Source: an uncultured Pelagibacteraceae bacterium (lineage in GTDB: Bacteria > Pseudomonadota > Alphaproteobacteria > Pelagibacterales > Pelagibacteraceae). Taken from it: a DNA stretch of 64,000 nt. This document shows positions 10,001-19,100 of the stretch, in pieces. The notes under the pieces are model-generated. The model ran no database searches, was not told where the DNA came from, and saw nothing but the letters and a program-made list of their open reading frames with translations. The position numbers and the translations under genes are program-made. Every line of letters begins with the position of its first letter. The stretch's first letter is position 1. Location: assembly GCA_902589155.1 (NCBI GenBank), contig CACIRV010000001.1:1-64000 (forward strand). Reading direction: 5' to 3'.

Positions 10001-10024
10001 GGGAACTGAAATATTTTGAGCCAT
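7019..10024 (-). CDS. aceE: Pyruvate dehydrogenase E1, homodimeric type, with N-terminal lipoyl domain
   Basis: [14 protein letters not shown]..., [48 protein letters not shown]; N-terminal ~80 aa lipoyl domain with ESDKSS. Confidence 0.96.
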   Translation of the reverse strand: [1001 protein letters not shown]

Positions 10025-10166
10025 ATTTGTCTATTATAAACTGGTTGGAACATATTAAAAAGGGCACTAACAATAAACTATAAAGAATAGGACAAATTGC
10101 TTAATAAGTTCATTTTTGGACATAATTTATGCTATTTTTAGTCAATTAAATTTAGTCAGATAAGAT

Positions 10167-10268
10167 ATGAAATGGCTAATAAGTTTATTTTTCAAAAAAA
10201 AAGAAATGAAATCAGATAGAACAGTAATAGTTCAAAAAATCCTATTAAAAAAATACTTGTTAAGATAA
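10167..10268 (+). CDS. Possible 33-aa small ORF MKWLISLFFKKKEMKSDRTVIVQKILLKKYLLR
   Basis: ATG-to-stop ORF in the gap before aacS; no homology evidence. Confidence 0.15.
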   Translation: MKWLISLFFKKKEMKSDRTVIVQKILLKKYLLR

Positions 10269-10293
10269 ATTCATAGTGGCTAAATTAGCTTTT

Positions 10294-12225
10294 ATGAAAA
10301 CATCTCTTTGGAAACCTACTGATAAAATAAAAGAAGAGTCTTTATTAAAAGATTTTTCAAATTTTATACATTTGAAATCTTCAAGCAATTTTAAAGATCT
10401 ATGGAAATGGAGCGTAGAAAATCCAGAAATATTTTGGTCTAAGTTTTGGGACTATTCTAAAATAATTGGTGAGAAAGGAAGAGAAGTTATCTTAAAAGAT
10501 GACATTTTTAACAAAACAAAATTTTTTCCTGACTCAAAATTAAATTATTCGGAAAATATACTCAAAAAAAAAACAAATGATAATGCTATAGGATTTTTAT
10601 CGGAGAGTGGATATGAAGAAAATATAACTTGGAATGATTTGTATAAAAAAGTTTGTAAGTTATCTTTTTATTTAAAGACTTTAAGTTTAAAAAAAGGTGA
10701 TAGAGTTGCAGCCTATGTACCAAATAAAATAGAGTCCATAATAAGTTTTTTAGCATGTGCTAAAAATGGAATAATTTGGTCTTCGTGTTCACCTGATTTT
10801 GGAGTTCAAGGGGTTGTTGATAGATTCAAACAAATTAAACCAAAGATTTTAATAACGAGTAATTATTATTTTTATAATGGGAAAAAAATAAATATTTTAG
10901 AAAAAGTTAATGCAGTTTTGGAGGAAATTCCCTCAATAAATAAAGTTTTAGTTTTTTCCTACAAAAAGGAAGAAAAATTGGATTTAGATAATTTTATAGA
11001 TTTTGATGAAGCCTTAAATCAATCAGATTTAGATGAAACATTTGAACGCTTTGAATTTAATCACCCGATTTATATTCTTTATTCTAGCGGAACTACGGGA
11101 AAACCAAAATGCATTACTCATGGGGCAGGCAATGTTTTGATTGAACATAATAAAGAATTTATGCTTCACTGCGATATCAGAAACAATGAAAAATTATTTT
11201 ACTATACAACTACAGGCTGGATGATGTGGAATTGGTTGGTAGGAGGGCTAGCAACTGGTTCGACAATATATTTATTTGATGGAGCACCAGTTTATCCAAA
11301 AATAGATGTTCTTCTTGAATATTGTCAAAATAAAAAGATTAATTTATTTGGTGTAAGCGCTAAATATATAGATCATTTAAAAAATGAAAATTTCAATGCA
11401 AAGGATTTAGATTTAAGCTCGATTAAAATAATAACTTCAACCGGGTCGCCTTTAGCTGAAGAAAGTTTTGAATATGTATATAAAAATTTAAAAAAAGATG
11501 TTCACTTAGCATCAATAGCTGGTGGAACTGATTTAGTTGGTTGTTTGGTTTTAGGAAATTTATTTTCAAATGTATATAAAGGAGAAATTCAAGGTCAGAG
11601 TTTAGCCATTGATGTAGACGTCTTTACTGAAAATGGAAAAAGTGCCAACGATAATGAAAAAGGTGAACTAGTGGTCAAACAACCATTTCCATCAATGCCA
11701 ATTAAATTTTGGGGTGATGATGATGGTAAAAAATACCATGAAGCTTATTTTACAAGATTTAAAAATATTTGGCATCATGGTGACTTTATAGAACGAACTT
11801 CAAATAATGGATTTATTGTAAGAGGAAGATCTGATGCTACCTTAAATCCTGGAGGAGTTAGAATTGGAACAGCTGAAATTTATCAACAAGTTGAAAACAT
11901 TAATTTCATCACTGAAGGTTTGGTCGTTGGGCAAGATTATAACGACGACGTTAGAATAATTTTATTTGTTACAACAAAAGACAATGAAGATTTAGATGAA
12001 GAAAAAATTAGAATAATTAAAACTAGAATTAGAAAAAACTGCTCTCCTAAACATGTCCCTTCAATAATTATTAAAGCCCCTGCAATACCTAGAACTAAAA
12101 GTGGAAAAATTGTTGAGCTAGCAGTGAGAAAATTAATTAATGGAGAGGAGCTCAATAATAAGCAAGCAATTGCTAATCCAGAAAGTTTAGATTTTTTTAA
12201 AAACCTTTCTCAACTTAAAACCTAA
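10294..12225 (+). CDS. aacS: Acetoacetyl-CoA synthetase (acetoacetate-CoA ligase); alternative GTG start at 10276
   Basis: MKTSLWKPT; AMP-binding motif ILYSSGTTGKPKCITHGAGN; TTTGWMMWNWLVGGL; PRTKSGKIVELAVRK. Confidence 0.93.
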   Translation: MKTSLWKPTDKIKEESLLKDFSNFIHLKSSSNFKDLWKWSVENPEIFWSKFWDYSKIIGEKGREVILKDDIFNKTKFFPDSKLNYSENILKKKTNDNAIGFLSESGYEENITWNDLYKKVCKLSFYLKTLSLKKGDRVAAYVPNKIESIISFLACAKNGIIWSSCSPDFGVQGVVDRFKQIKPKILITSNYYFYNGKKINILEKVNAVLEEIPSINKVLVFSYKKEEKLDLDNFIDFDEALNQSDLDETFERFEFNHPIYILYSSGTTGKPKCITHGAGNVLIEHNKEFMLHCDIRNNEKLFYYTTTGWMMWNWLVGGLATGSTIYLFDGAPVYPKIDVLLEYCQNKKINLFGVSAKYIDHLKNENFNAKDLDLSSIKIITSTGSPLAEESFEYVYKNLKKDVHLASIAGGTDLVGCLVLGNLFSNVYKGEIQGQSLAIDVDVFTENGKSANDNEKGELVVKQPFPSMPIKFWGDDDGKKYHEAYFTRFKNIWHHGDFIERTSNNGFIVRGRSDATLNPGGVRIGTAEIYQQVENINFITEGLVVGQDYNDDVRIILFVTTKDNEDLDEEKIRIIKTRIRKNCSPKHVPSIIIKAPAIPRTKSGKIVELAVRKLINGEELNNKQAIANPESLDFFKNLSQLKT

Positions 12226-12356
12226 TAGTAAGCTAAATAAATAGAAATAATTAATACCCAAAAAAAAGCATAGTAAAGAATATATCCCTTAACAGTAAAG
12301 GGCATCTTTTTAATTTTACGTTTCTTCTTACCTTTATATGGCTTAGATAGCTCCAT
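12222..12356 (-). CDS. 44-aa basic, single-TM small protein MELSKPYKGKKKRKIKKMPFTVKGYILYYAFFWVLIISIYLAYY
   Basis: Reverse-strand ATG ORF filling the gap between aacS and the thiolase; basic N-terminus and hydrophobic C-terminal helix. Confidence 0.5.
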   Translation of the reverse strand: MELSKPYKGKKKRKIKKMPFTVKGYILYYAFFWVLIISIYLAYY

Positions 12357-13531
12357 TATCTTTCAACACACATAGCAATACCCATACCGCCACCAATACA
12401 TAAAGTTGCCAAACCTTTATTGACATCTCTTTTAATCATTTCATGAATAAGTGTTACTAGAATTCTAGTTCCTGATGCGCCTATAGGATGACCCAAAGCT
12501 ATTGCTCCACCATTAACATTAATTTTTTCTTCAGGAATAGAAAGAGTTCTTAAAACCGCAATACTCTGTGCAGCAAAGGCTTCATTGATTTCAAATAAAT
12601 CTACATCTTTTATAGACCATCCTGCTAATTCTAAAGCTTTTTTTGAAGCGGGTATTGGTCCCGTTCCCATTAAAGCTGGATCAACACCACAGCTTGCCCA
12701 AGACTTAATTGAAACTAGTTTTTTAAGTTTTCGTTTTTCAGCTTCTTTTTCTGACATTAAAGCTACTGCAGCTGCTCCATCATTAATACCAGAAGCATTA
12801 CCAGCTGTAACTGTACCATCTTTTTTAAAAACAGGCTTAAGTCTCTTTAAAGCTTCAAAATTAATTTCTTCTCTAGGGTGTTCATCTTTATTAAAGTTTG
12901 TTTCATTTTTTTTTGATTTAATTTTAAAATTAATTATTTCCTCTTTAAATTTATTTTCTTTTTGAGCCTTAAGAGCTTTTTCTTGCGAATTTAATGCAAA
13001 TTTATCTTGATCATCTCTAGTAACTTGAAATTTTGTTGCAACGTTTTCAGCGGTTACCCCCATATGATACCCGTGAAAAGCATCCCACAACCCATCTTTA
13101 ATCATTGTGTCAGTCATTTCTGTGTTACCTAATTTTTTCCCTTCTCTTAAATGAATAGCATGAGGAGCCAAAGACATGCTCTCTTGGCCTCCAGCAATAA
13201 TGATTTTTGAGTCCCCAGCTTTTATGCTTTGAAATCCTGAAGCAATTGATCTCAAACCTGATCCACAAACTTGATTAACAATATAGGCTGGTTTTTCTTT
13301 TGGAATTCCAGATTTCATAGCTGCTTGTCTGGCAGGATTTTGTCCAGCACCACCCGTTAGTACTTGACCCATTATAACTTCATCTATTTCATCGTTTTTT
13401 ATTTGTGATTTATTTATTGACTCAGTAATAACAGAAGATCCTAGGCTATCACCCGAAACATTTTTCAACGATTTACCTAGCGATCCCACTGCTGTTCTAA
13501 CCGCAGATGTAATAATGACTGAATTACTCAT
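12356..13531 (-). CDS. Acetyl-CoA acetyltransferase (thiolase)
   Basis: VNQVCGSGLRSIASGFQSI, NVNGGAIALGHPIGASGTRI, LCIGGGMGIAMCVER thiolase signatures. Confidence 0.96.
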   Translation of the reverse strand: MSNSVIITSAVRTAVGSLGKSLKNVSGDSLGSSVITESINKSQIKNDEIDEVIMGQVLTGGAGQNPARQAAMKSGIPKEKPAYIVNQVCGSGLRSIASGFQSIKAGDSKIIIAGGQESMSLAPHAIHLREGKKLGNTEMTDTMIKDGLWDAFHGYHMGVTAENVATKFQVTRDDQDKFALNSQEKALKAQKENKFKEEIINFKIKSKKNETNFNKDEHPREEINFEALKRLKPVFKKDGTVTAGNASGINDGAAAVALMSEKEAEKRKLKKLVSIKSWASCGVDPALMGTGPIPASKKALELAGWSIKDVDLFEINEAFAAQSIAVLRTLSIPEEKINVNGGAIALGHPIGASGTRILVTLIHEMIKRDVNKGLATLCIGGGMGIAMCVER

Positions 13532-13591
13532 ACTGATAATATAGATTTAAATACTTTAAATACAATACTTTATTTGATATTTCATAAGTAT

Positions 13592-13668
13592 GCGCCTGTA
13601 GCTCAACTGGATAGAGCGCTTGGCTACGGACCAGGAGGTTCTGGGTTCAAATCCTAGCAGGCGCACCA
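13592..13668 (+). tRNA. tRNA-Arg (anticodon ACG)
   Basis: GCGCCTG...CAGGCGC acceptor, CTTGG CTACGGA CCAGG anticodon arm, CTGGG TTCAAAT CCTAG T-arm, encoded CCA. Confidence 0.97.
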
Positions 13669-13715
13669 TTTTCATGATATTGTAATTGTTTAAATTTAAA
13701 TATATTCAACTTTAA

Positions 13716-13811
13716 ATGAAATTTTTATTAAACTTATCTCTTCAAAAAAGTGTTATTATATTTTTCATTATAGTAATTGTAATTCTTATATTTTTTAGCT
13801 TGATTTTATAA
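13716..13811 (+). CDS. Possible 31-aa hydrophobic microprotein MKFLLNLSLQKSVIIFFIIVIVILIFFSLIL
   Basis: ATG-to-TAA ORF with a single hydrophobic helix directly after tRNA-Arg; overlaps the 3' end of uppP by 6 nt. Confidence 0.25.
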   Translation: MKFLLNLSLQKSVIIFFIIVIVILIFFSLIL

Positions 13812-14564
13812 GTAGGCAAATAACAAAAGACCAATGCCCAAAAGAACTCTATAAATTACAAATATATTAAGGCTAAAAGTTTTAATATATCTTAAAAAAT
13901 ATTTTATTGTAATGAGAGAAAATAGAAAAGATAATATTATGGAAATTATCATGAAAAATGAAAAGTTTAAACTTTCGGATCTCATCAAATTGTTTAATCC
14001 AAAGATAGAAACCGCAGCTAATGTTGGAATAGATAATAAAAATGATATTTTTGCTGAATCAAATCTGTTGAATTTTAATAATCTTCCACCAGTTATGGCA
14101 ATACCTGATCTACTTACCCCTGGTATTAATGATAAAATTTGTAGAAAACCAATTAAAATTGCTGATTTTAATGTGAAATTTGAATTGATTTTTTTCTGGA
14201 TACCAGATCTATCGCTTAAATAGAGTAATATTCCAAAAATTAATGTAGTCCAACCAATCACTTTTATATTTCTAACCTGTTCGATAAGGTTAAATTTTAA
14301 TAGAAAAAATCCTACAATCATGACTGGAAAAGAACTAATTAAAATTTTTAAAAATAAATCTTTATTTTGAACAAAATTAAAAATTTCTTTTCTAAAGAAA
14401 ACTACAACAGCTAAAAATGAACCAATATGTAAACTTACATCTATCTCTAAATTTTTTTTGTTAAATTCTAAATATTCAGAAATAATTATTAAATGAGACG
14501 AGGAACTTATTGGTAAAAATTCTGTTATTCCCTGTATTAAAGATAGAGTGATTATTTCAATCAT
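13806..14564 (-). CDS. uppP: Undecaprenyl-diphosphate phosphatase
   Basis: SLIQGITEFLPISSSSHLIII and LIPGVSRSGIAITGGRLL BacA/UppP motifs. Confidence 0.95.
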   Translation of the reverse strand: MIEIITLSLIQGITEFLPISSSSHLIIISEYLEFNKKNLEIDVSLHIGSFLAVVVFFRKEIFNFVQNKDLFLKILISSFPVMIVGFFLLKFNLIEQVRNIKVIGWTTLIFGILLYLSDRSGIQKKINSNFTLKSAILIGFLQILSLIPGVSRSGIAITGGRLLKFNRFDSAKISFLLSIPTLAAVSIFGLNNLMRSESLNFSFFMIISIILSFLFSLITIKYFLRYIKTFSLNIFVIYRVLLGIGLLLFAYL

Positions 14565-14664
14565 AATTAGATTCTTTTAAAATTTATGCTTGTTTATTTA
14601 ATGACATTAGAATGCATACCAGCTATGTGAATATTAATCACTTTATATAAGGGTTTTTGATATA

Positions 14665-14687
14665 ATAGGTAATTGATACTTACCTAT
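14665..14687. promoter_or_regulatory. Perfect inverted repeat upstream of gltD (candidate operator or RNA hairpin)
   Basis: ATAGGTAA-TTGATAC-TTACCTAT, 8-bp arms and 7-nt spacer, 45 nt before the gltD ATG; no T-run after it. Confidence 0.4.
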
Positions 14688-14732
14688 ATTTAGTACTAAA
14701 TTAGTGAGTTTTCGATTATTTATAGAAAAATT

Positions 14733-16172
14733 ATGAATAATAAAATGCTAAAATTTGTTGATTTGAAAAAAGAAACGCCTCTTAAAAGAGATACCAAAAA
14801 GAGGAGAAAAGACTTCAATGAAATTTACGATGAATTTATTAACGCCAAAGCAAAAGAACAGTCTAGCAGATGTTCTCAGTGTGGGGTTCCATTTTGTCAG
14901 ATACATTGTCCTTTAAGCAATAATATTCCAGACTGGCTAAAACTTACAGCTGAAGGAAGATTACAAGAAGCTTATGAAGTTTCTCAAAGCACAAATAATA
15001 TGCCAGAGGTTTGTGGAAGAATTTGCCCTCAGGATAGATTGTGCGAGGGCAATTGTGTTATTGAGCAATCAGGTCATGGAACTGTTACGATTGGTTCTGT
15101 TGAAAAATACATTACAGATACTGCTTGGGAAAAAGGTTGGGTTAAACCAATAAAAGTGAAAAAAGAATTGAAACAATCAGTAGGAATTGTTGGTGCTGGT
15201 CCTGCAGGATTGGCGTGTGGAGAAGAATTAAGAAAATCAGGTTACCAAGTTACTATTTATGACAGGTATGACAGACCAGGAGGATTATTAATTTACGGTA
15301 TTCCTAATTTTAAATTGGAAAAATTTGTTGTTGAAAGAAGAACTCAACTTTTAAAAGATAGTGGAATAAAATTTGTACAAAATTTTGAAGTTGGAAAAAA
15401 TAAAACTTTAAATCAATTAAGAGAAGCACATGACTCAATATTGATTGCAACAGGCGTTTATAAACCCAAAGAAATACAAGTTCCTGGCGAGAATTTAAAA
15501 AATATTTTCCCTGCGATGGAATTTTTGACTGCTTCTAATAGAAAAGGATTAGGAGATAAAGTTGAGCTTTTTGATAATGGAACATTAAATGCAGAAGGAA
15601 AAAATGTTGTCGTTATTGGAGGTGGAGATACTGCAATGGATTGTGTTAGGACAGCAGTAAGACAAAAGGCAAAATCTGTAAAATGCTTATATAGAAGAGA
15701 TAGAGAAAATATGCCAGGCTCTGCTAGAGAAGTTAAAAATGCCATAGAAGAAGGAGTAGAATTTATTTGGTTAAGTACCCCGAAAAGATTTTTAGGTAAA
15801 AATGAAGTCAAAGAAGTAGAGGGAAATAAGATAACTTTAGGAGAACCAGACTCTTCAGGAAGAAAAAAACCTATAATTAAATCTGGCTCGGAATTTAAAC
15901 TTTCAAGTGATTTGGTCATAAAATCTTTAGGTTTCGATCCTGAAAACTTACCAAAATTATTTGATGCAGAAGAATTATCTATTTCTGAATGGGGAACAAT
16001 TAAAATTGACCTAAAATCTATGCAAACAAATTTAGATGGAGTGTTTGCTGCAGGAGATATTGTTAGAGGGGCATCACTAGTTGTTTGGGCAATTAAAGAT
16101 GGAAGAGATGCAGCCGTTCAAATTGAAAAGTATTTAGAAAAGAAAGTAAAAAAGACTATTAGAGCAGCATAA
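14733..16172 (+). CDS. gltD: Glutamate synthase small subunit
   Basis: Cys-rich N-terminus CSQCGVPFCQIHCPLSNNIPDWL; two dinucleotide-binding domains (VGAGPAGLACGEEL; VVIGGGDTAMDCVRTA); followed by gltB. Confidence 0.96.
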   Translation: MNNKMLKFVDLKKETPLKRDTKKRRKDFNEIYDEFINAKAKEQSSRCSQCGVPFCQIHCPLSNNIPDWLKLTAEGRLQEAYEVSQSTNNMPEVCGRICPQDRLCEGNCVIEQSGHGTVTIGSVEKYITDTAWEKGWVKPIKVKKELKQSVGIVGAGPAGLACGEELRKSGYQVTIYDRYDRPGGLLIYGIPNFKLEKFVVERRTQLLKDSGIKFVQNFEVGKNKTLNQLREAHDSILIATGVYKPKEIQVPGENLKNIFPAMEFLTASNRKGLGDKVELFDNGTLNAEGKNVVVIGGGDTAMDCVRTAVRQKAKSVKCLYRRDRENMPGSAREVKNAIEEGVEFIWLSTPKRFLGKNEVKEVEGNKITLGEPDSSGRKKPIIKSGSEFKLSSDLVIKSLGFDPENLPKLFDAEELSISEWGTIKIDLKSMQTNLDGVFAAGDIVRGASLVVWAIKDGRDAAVQIEKYLEKKVKKTIRAA

Positions 16173-16180
16173 TTTAAAAA

Positions 16181-19100
16181 ATGAATAGATACGAAAAAAA
16201 TAAAAAACTTCTTTCTGAAAGCTACAACTATGATCAAAGCATGGAACATGACGCTTGTGGTGTCGGCATGATTGCAGCAACAGATGGAAAAAAATCAAGA
16301 AAAATAGTTGATTATGGAATAGAAGCCCTAAAAGCCATTTGGCATAGAGGAGCAGTTGATGCAGATGGAAAATCAGGAGATGGAGCAGGGATTCAAATAG
16401 AAATAGCCACAGAATTTTTCAAAGATAAAATTATAGCTACAGGACATGATCCTGATGTCTCAAAAAGGATCTGTGTTGGAATGGTATTTCTTCCAAGGAC
16501 AGATTATTTGGAGCAAGAAAAATGTAGAGAAATAATAGAATCAATATTGCTTGAGGAAAATTACTCTATTTATGGTTGGAGACAAGTTCCAATTAATTCA
16601 AGCGTTTTAGGAAAAACAGCAGAACAAAGTCGGCCTGAAATAGCTCAAGTTATGTTTAAGAAAAATAAAAATTTAGAAACAAATGATCTAGAAAGAAATT
16701 TATTTGAGACAAGGAAAAAGATAGAAAAACTAGCTAGAAACAATCAACTTAAAAACTTTTATATTTGTTCATTTAGTTCCAGATCGATAGTTTATAAAGG
16801 AATGTTTCTAGCTGAAATGTTAGCAGAGTTTTATCCTGACTTGAATGATAAAAAATTAACTTCAAGATTTGCAATTTTTCATCAAAGATACTCGACAAAT
16901 ACTTTTCCTAGTTGGGATTTAGCCCAGCCATTTAGAACTTTAGCACATAACGGTGAAATCAATACTTTAAAAGGAAATATTAATTGGATGAAAATTCACG
17001 AACAAGATATGTCAAGTCCATTATTTAAAAATGTAAAAGATTTAAAACCCGTCATTAGAAGTTCATCTGACTCTGGAGCGCTTGATAATGTATTTGAATT
17101 ACTTACACATTCAGGAAAATTAGCTCCATTAATTAAATTAATGATGATACCTGATGCTTGGTCAAAGAGGAGCAAAACAGTCCCTAAAAATCATCAAGAT
17201 CTATTTAATTTTCTTAACAGCACCATTGAGCCTTGGGACGGACCAGCCGCAATTTGTGCTACGGACGCTAAATGGGTTTTAGCTTCAATGGACAGAAATG
17301 GATTAAGACCATTAAGATATGCAAAAACATCTGATAATTTATTTTTTGCAGGTTCAGAGTCAGGAATGATCACAATTCCAGAAGAAAAAATTATTGAAAA
17401 AGGAAAATTAGGCCCTGGTCAGATAATTGCGATTGATTTAAAAAAAGGAAAACTTTTTAGAGATAAAGAAATTAAAGATCTTTTAGCAAAAGACTATAAA
17501 AAATATAACCAACAAATAATTGACCTTGAAAAGAAAATTTCAACAGATAGCGAGCAACCAAAATTTACCGGAGAGGAATTAAAAAAAAGACAATATTTAT
17601 CTGGATTAAGCATTGAAGATTTGGAGATAATTTTACATCCAATGGCGGAGGAAGGGAAAGAGGCTTCAGGTTCGATGGGAGACGATACACCAGTGGCAGT
17701 TTTATCCAGTCATTATAGACCAGTCTCACATTATTTTAGACAGAATTTTAGTCAGGTAACCAATCCACCAATTGACTCTTTAAGAGAAAATAAGGTTATG
17801 AGTTTAAAAACAAGATTTGGAAATCTTGGAAATATTCTTGACTTTGATAATCTAACTAAGGAAGATATTTATGTATTAGACAGTCCGATTTTAACTAATT
17901 CTCAATTTACAAAATTTAATAAGATTTTTTCAGAAAAGACAAAAGTTATAGATTGTACTTTCGATGTTAGTTCATCTTTAAAAGAGAGGATAGAAAAAAT
18001 AAAAGAAGAGTGCGAGATAGCTGTTAGAGAAGGAAGTTCTGCTTTAATATTATCAGATAAAGATATTTCAGATAATAAAACCAGTATACCTAGCGCATTA
18101 GCAGTAGGAGCTGTTCATTCTCATCTAGTGAAAAATGGACTGAGAGGTTATTGTTCTTTAAATGTTGAATGTTCAGATGCGCTCGATACACACTCTTTTG
18201 CTGTACTAATTGGAGTTGGAGCTACAACTATAAATCCATACTTAGCTATAGATAGTATTTATCAAAGATTTGAGAAGAAACTTTTTGGAAAATCAGATTT
18301 TGAAAGTTGTGTAATTAAATTTAAAAAATCAATTGATTCTGGTTTATTAAAAATTATGTCAAAGATGGGAATTTCAGTAATAAGCTCTTATAGAGGAGGT
18401 TGTAACTTTGAAGCAGTAGGATTAAGTAGAGCTATTGTATCAGATTATTTTCCTGGCATGTCTTCTAGAATTTCTGGAATAGGAATAAGCGGAATAGAGG
18501 ACAAAATAAAAGAGCTGCACCAGAAGTTTTCTAAAAAAAATATTTATACTTTACCGATAGGAGGATTGTATCGCTACAGAAAGAGCGGTGAAAATCATCA
18601 GTATGATGGCAGCTTAATTCATTTGTTGCAAAGTGCTGTACAAACTGGGTCTTATGAACAATATAAAAAATATTCGAATGGAATTTATAATCTACCACCT
18701 ATAAATTTACGTGATCTTTTACAATTTAAAAAGAGAAGAACACCTATTGATATTAAGGAAGTAGAACCAATCGAGAATATTTTAAAGCGATTTGGTAGTG
18801 GAAGCATGTCACATGGAGCTTTGTCAGCAGAAGCTCATGAAGTTTTAGCTACTGGAATGAATAGAATTAAAGGAGCATCTTGTAGCGGAGAAGGGGGAGA
18901 AGACGCTAAACGATTTAAAGTTTTACCAAATGGAGACTCAGCCAATTCTAGAGTAAAACAAATTGCTTCTGCAAGATTTGGTGTTACCGTTGATTATCTA
19001 AATAATGCGAATGAAATAGAAATCAAAATAGCTCAAGGTGCAAAACCAGGTGAAGGAGGTCAGTTACCTGGATTTAAAGTGACTGATGAAATTGCAAGAT

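Noticed and set aside
5986-10019. Plus-strand ORFs opposite aceF/aceE (61, 93, 79, 73, 91 aa)
   Set aside because: Antisense to strong coding sequence; no independent start or motif support.
10167-10268. 33-aa ORF before aacS as a finding
   Set aside because: Lys-rich ORF in AT-rich spacer with no SD or motif; kept only as a low-confidence feature.
12585-12965. 126-aa plus-strand ORF opposite the thiolase
   Set aside because: Antisense shadow of a conserved enzyme.
13912-14223. 103-aa plus-strand ORF opposite uppP
   Set aside because: Antisense to a conserved membrane enzyme; no family features.
15458-15919. 153-aa minus-strand ORF inside gltD
   Set aside because: Antisense shadow ORF; gltD frame is unambiguous.
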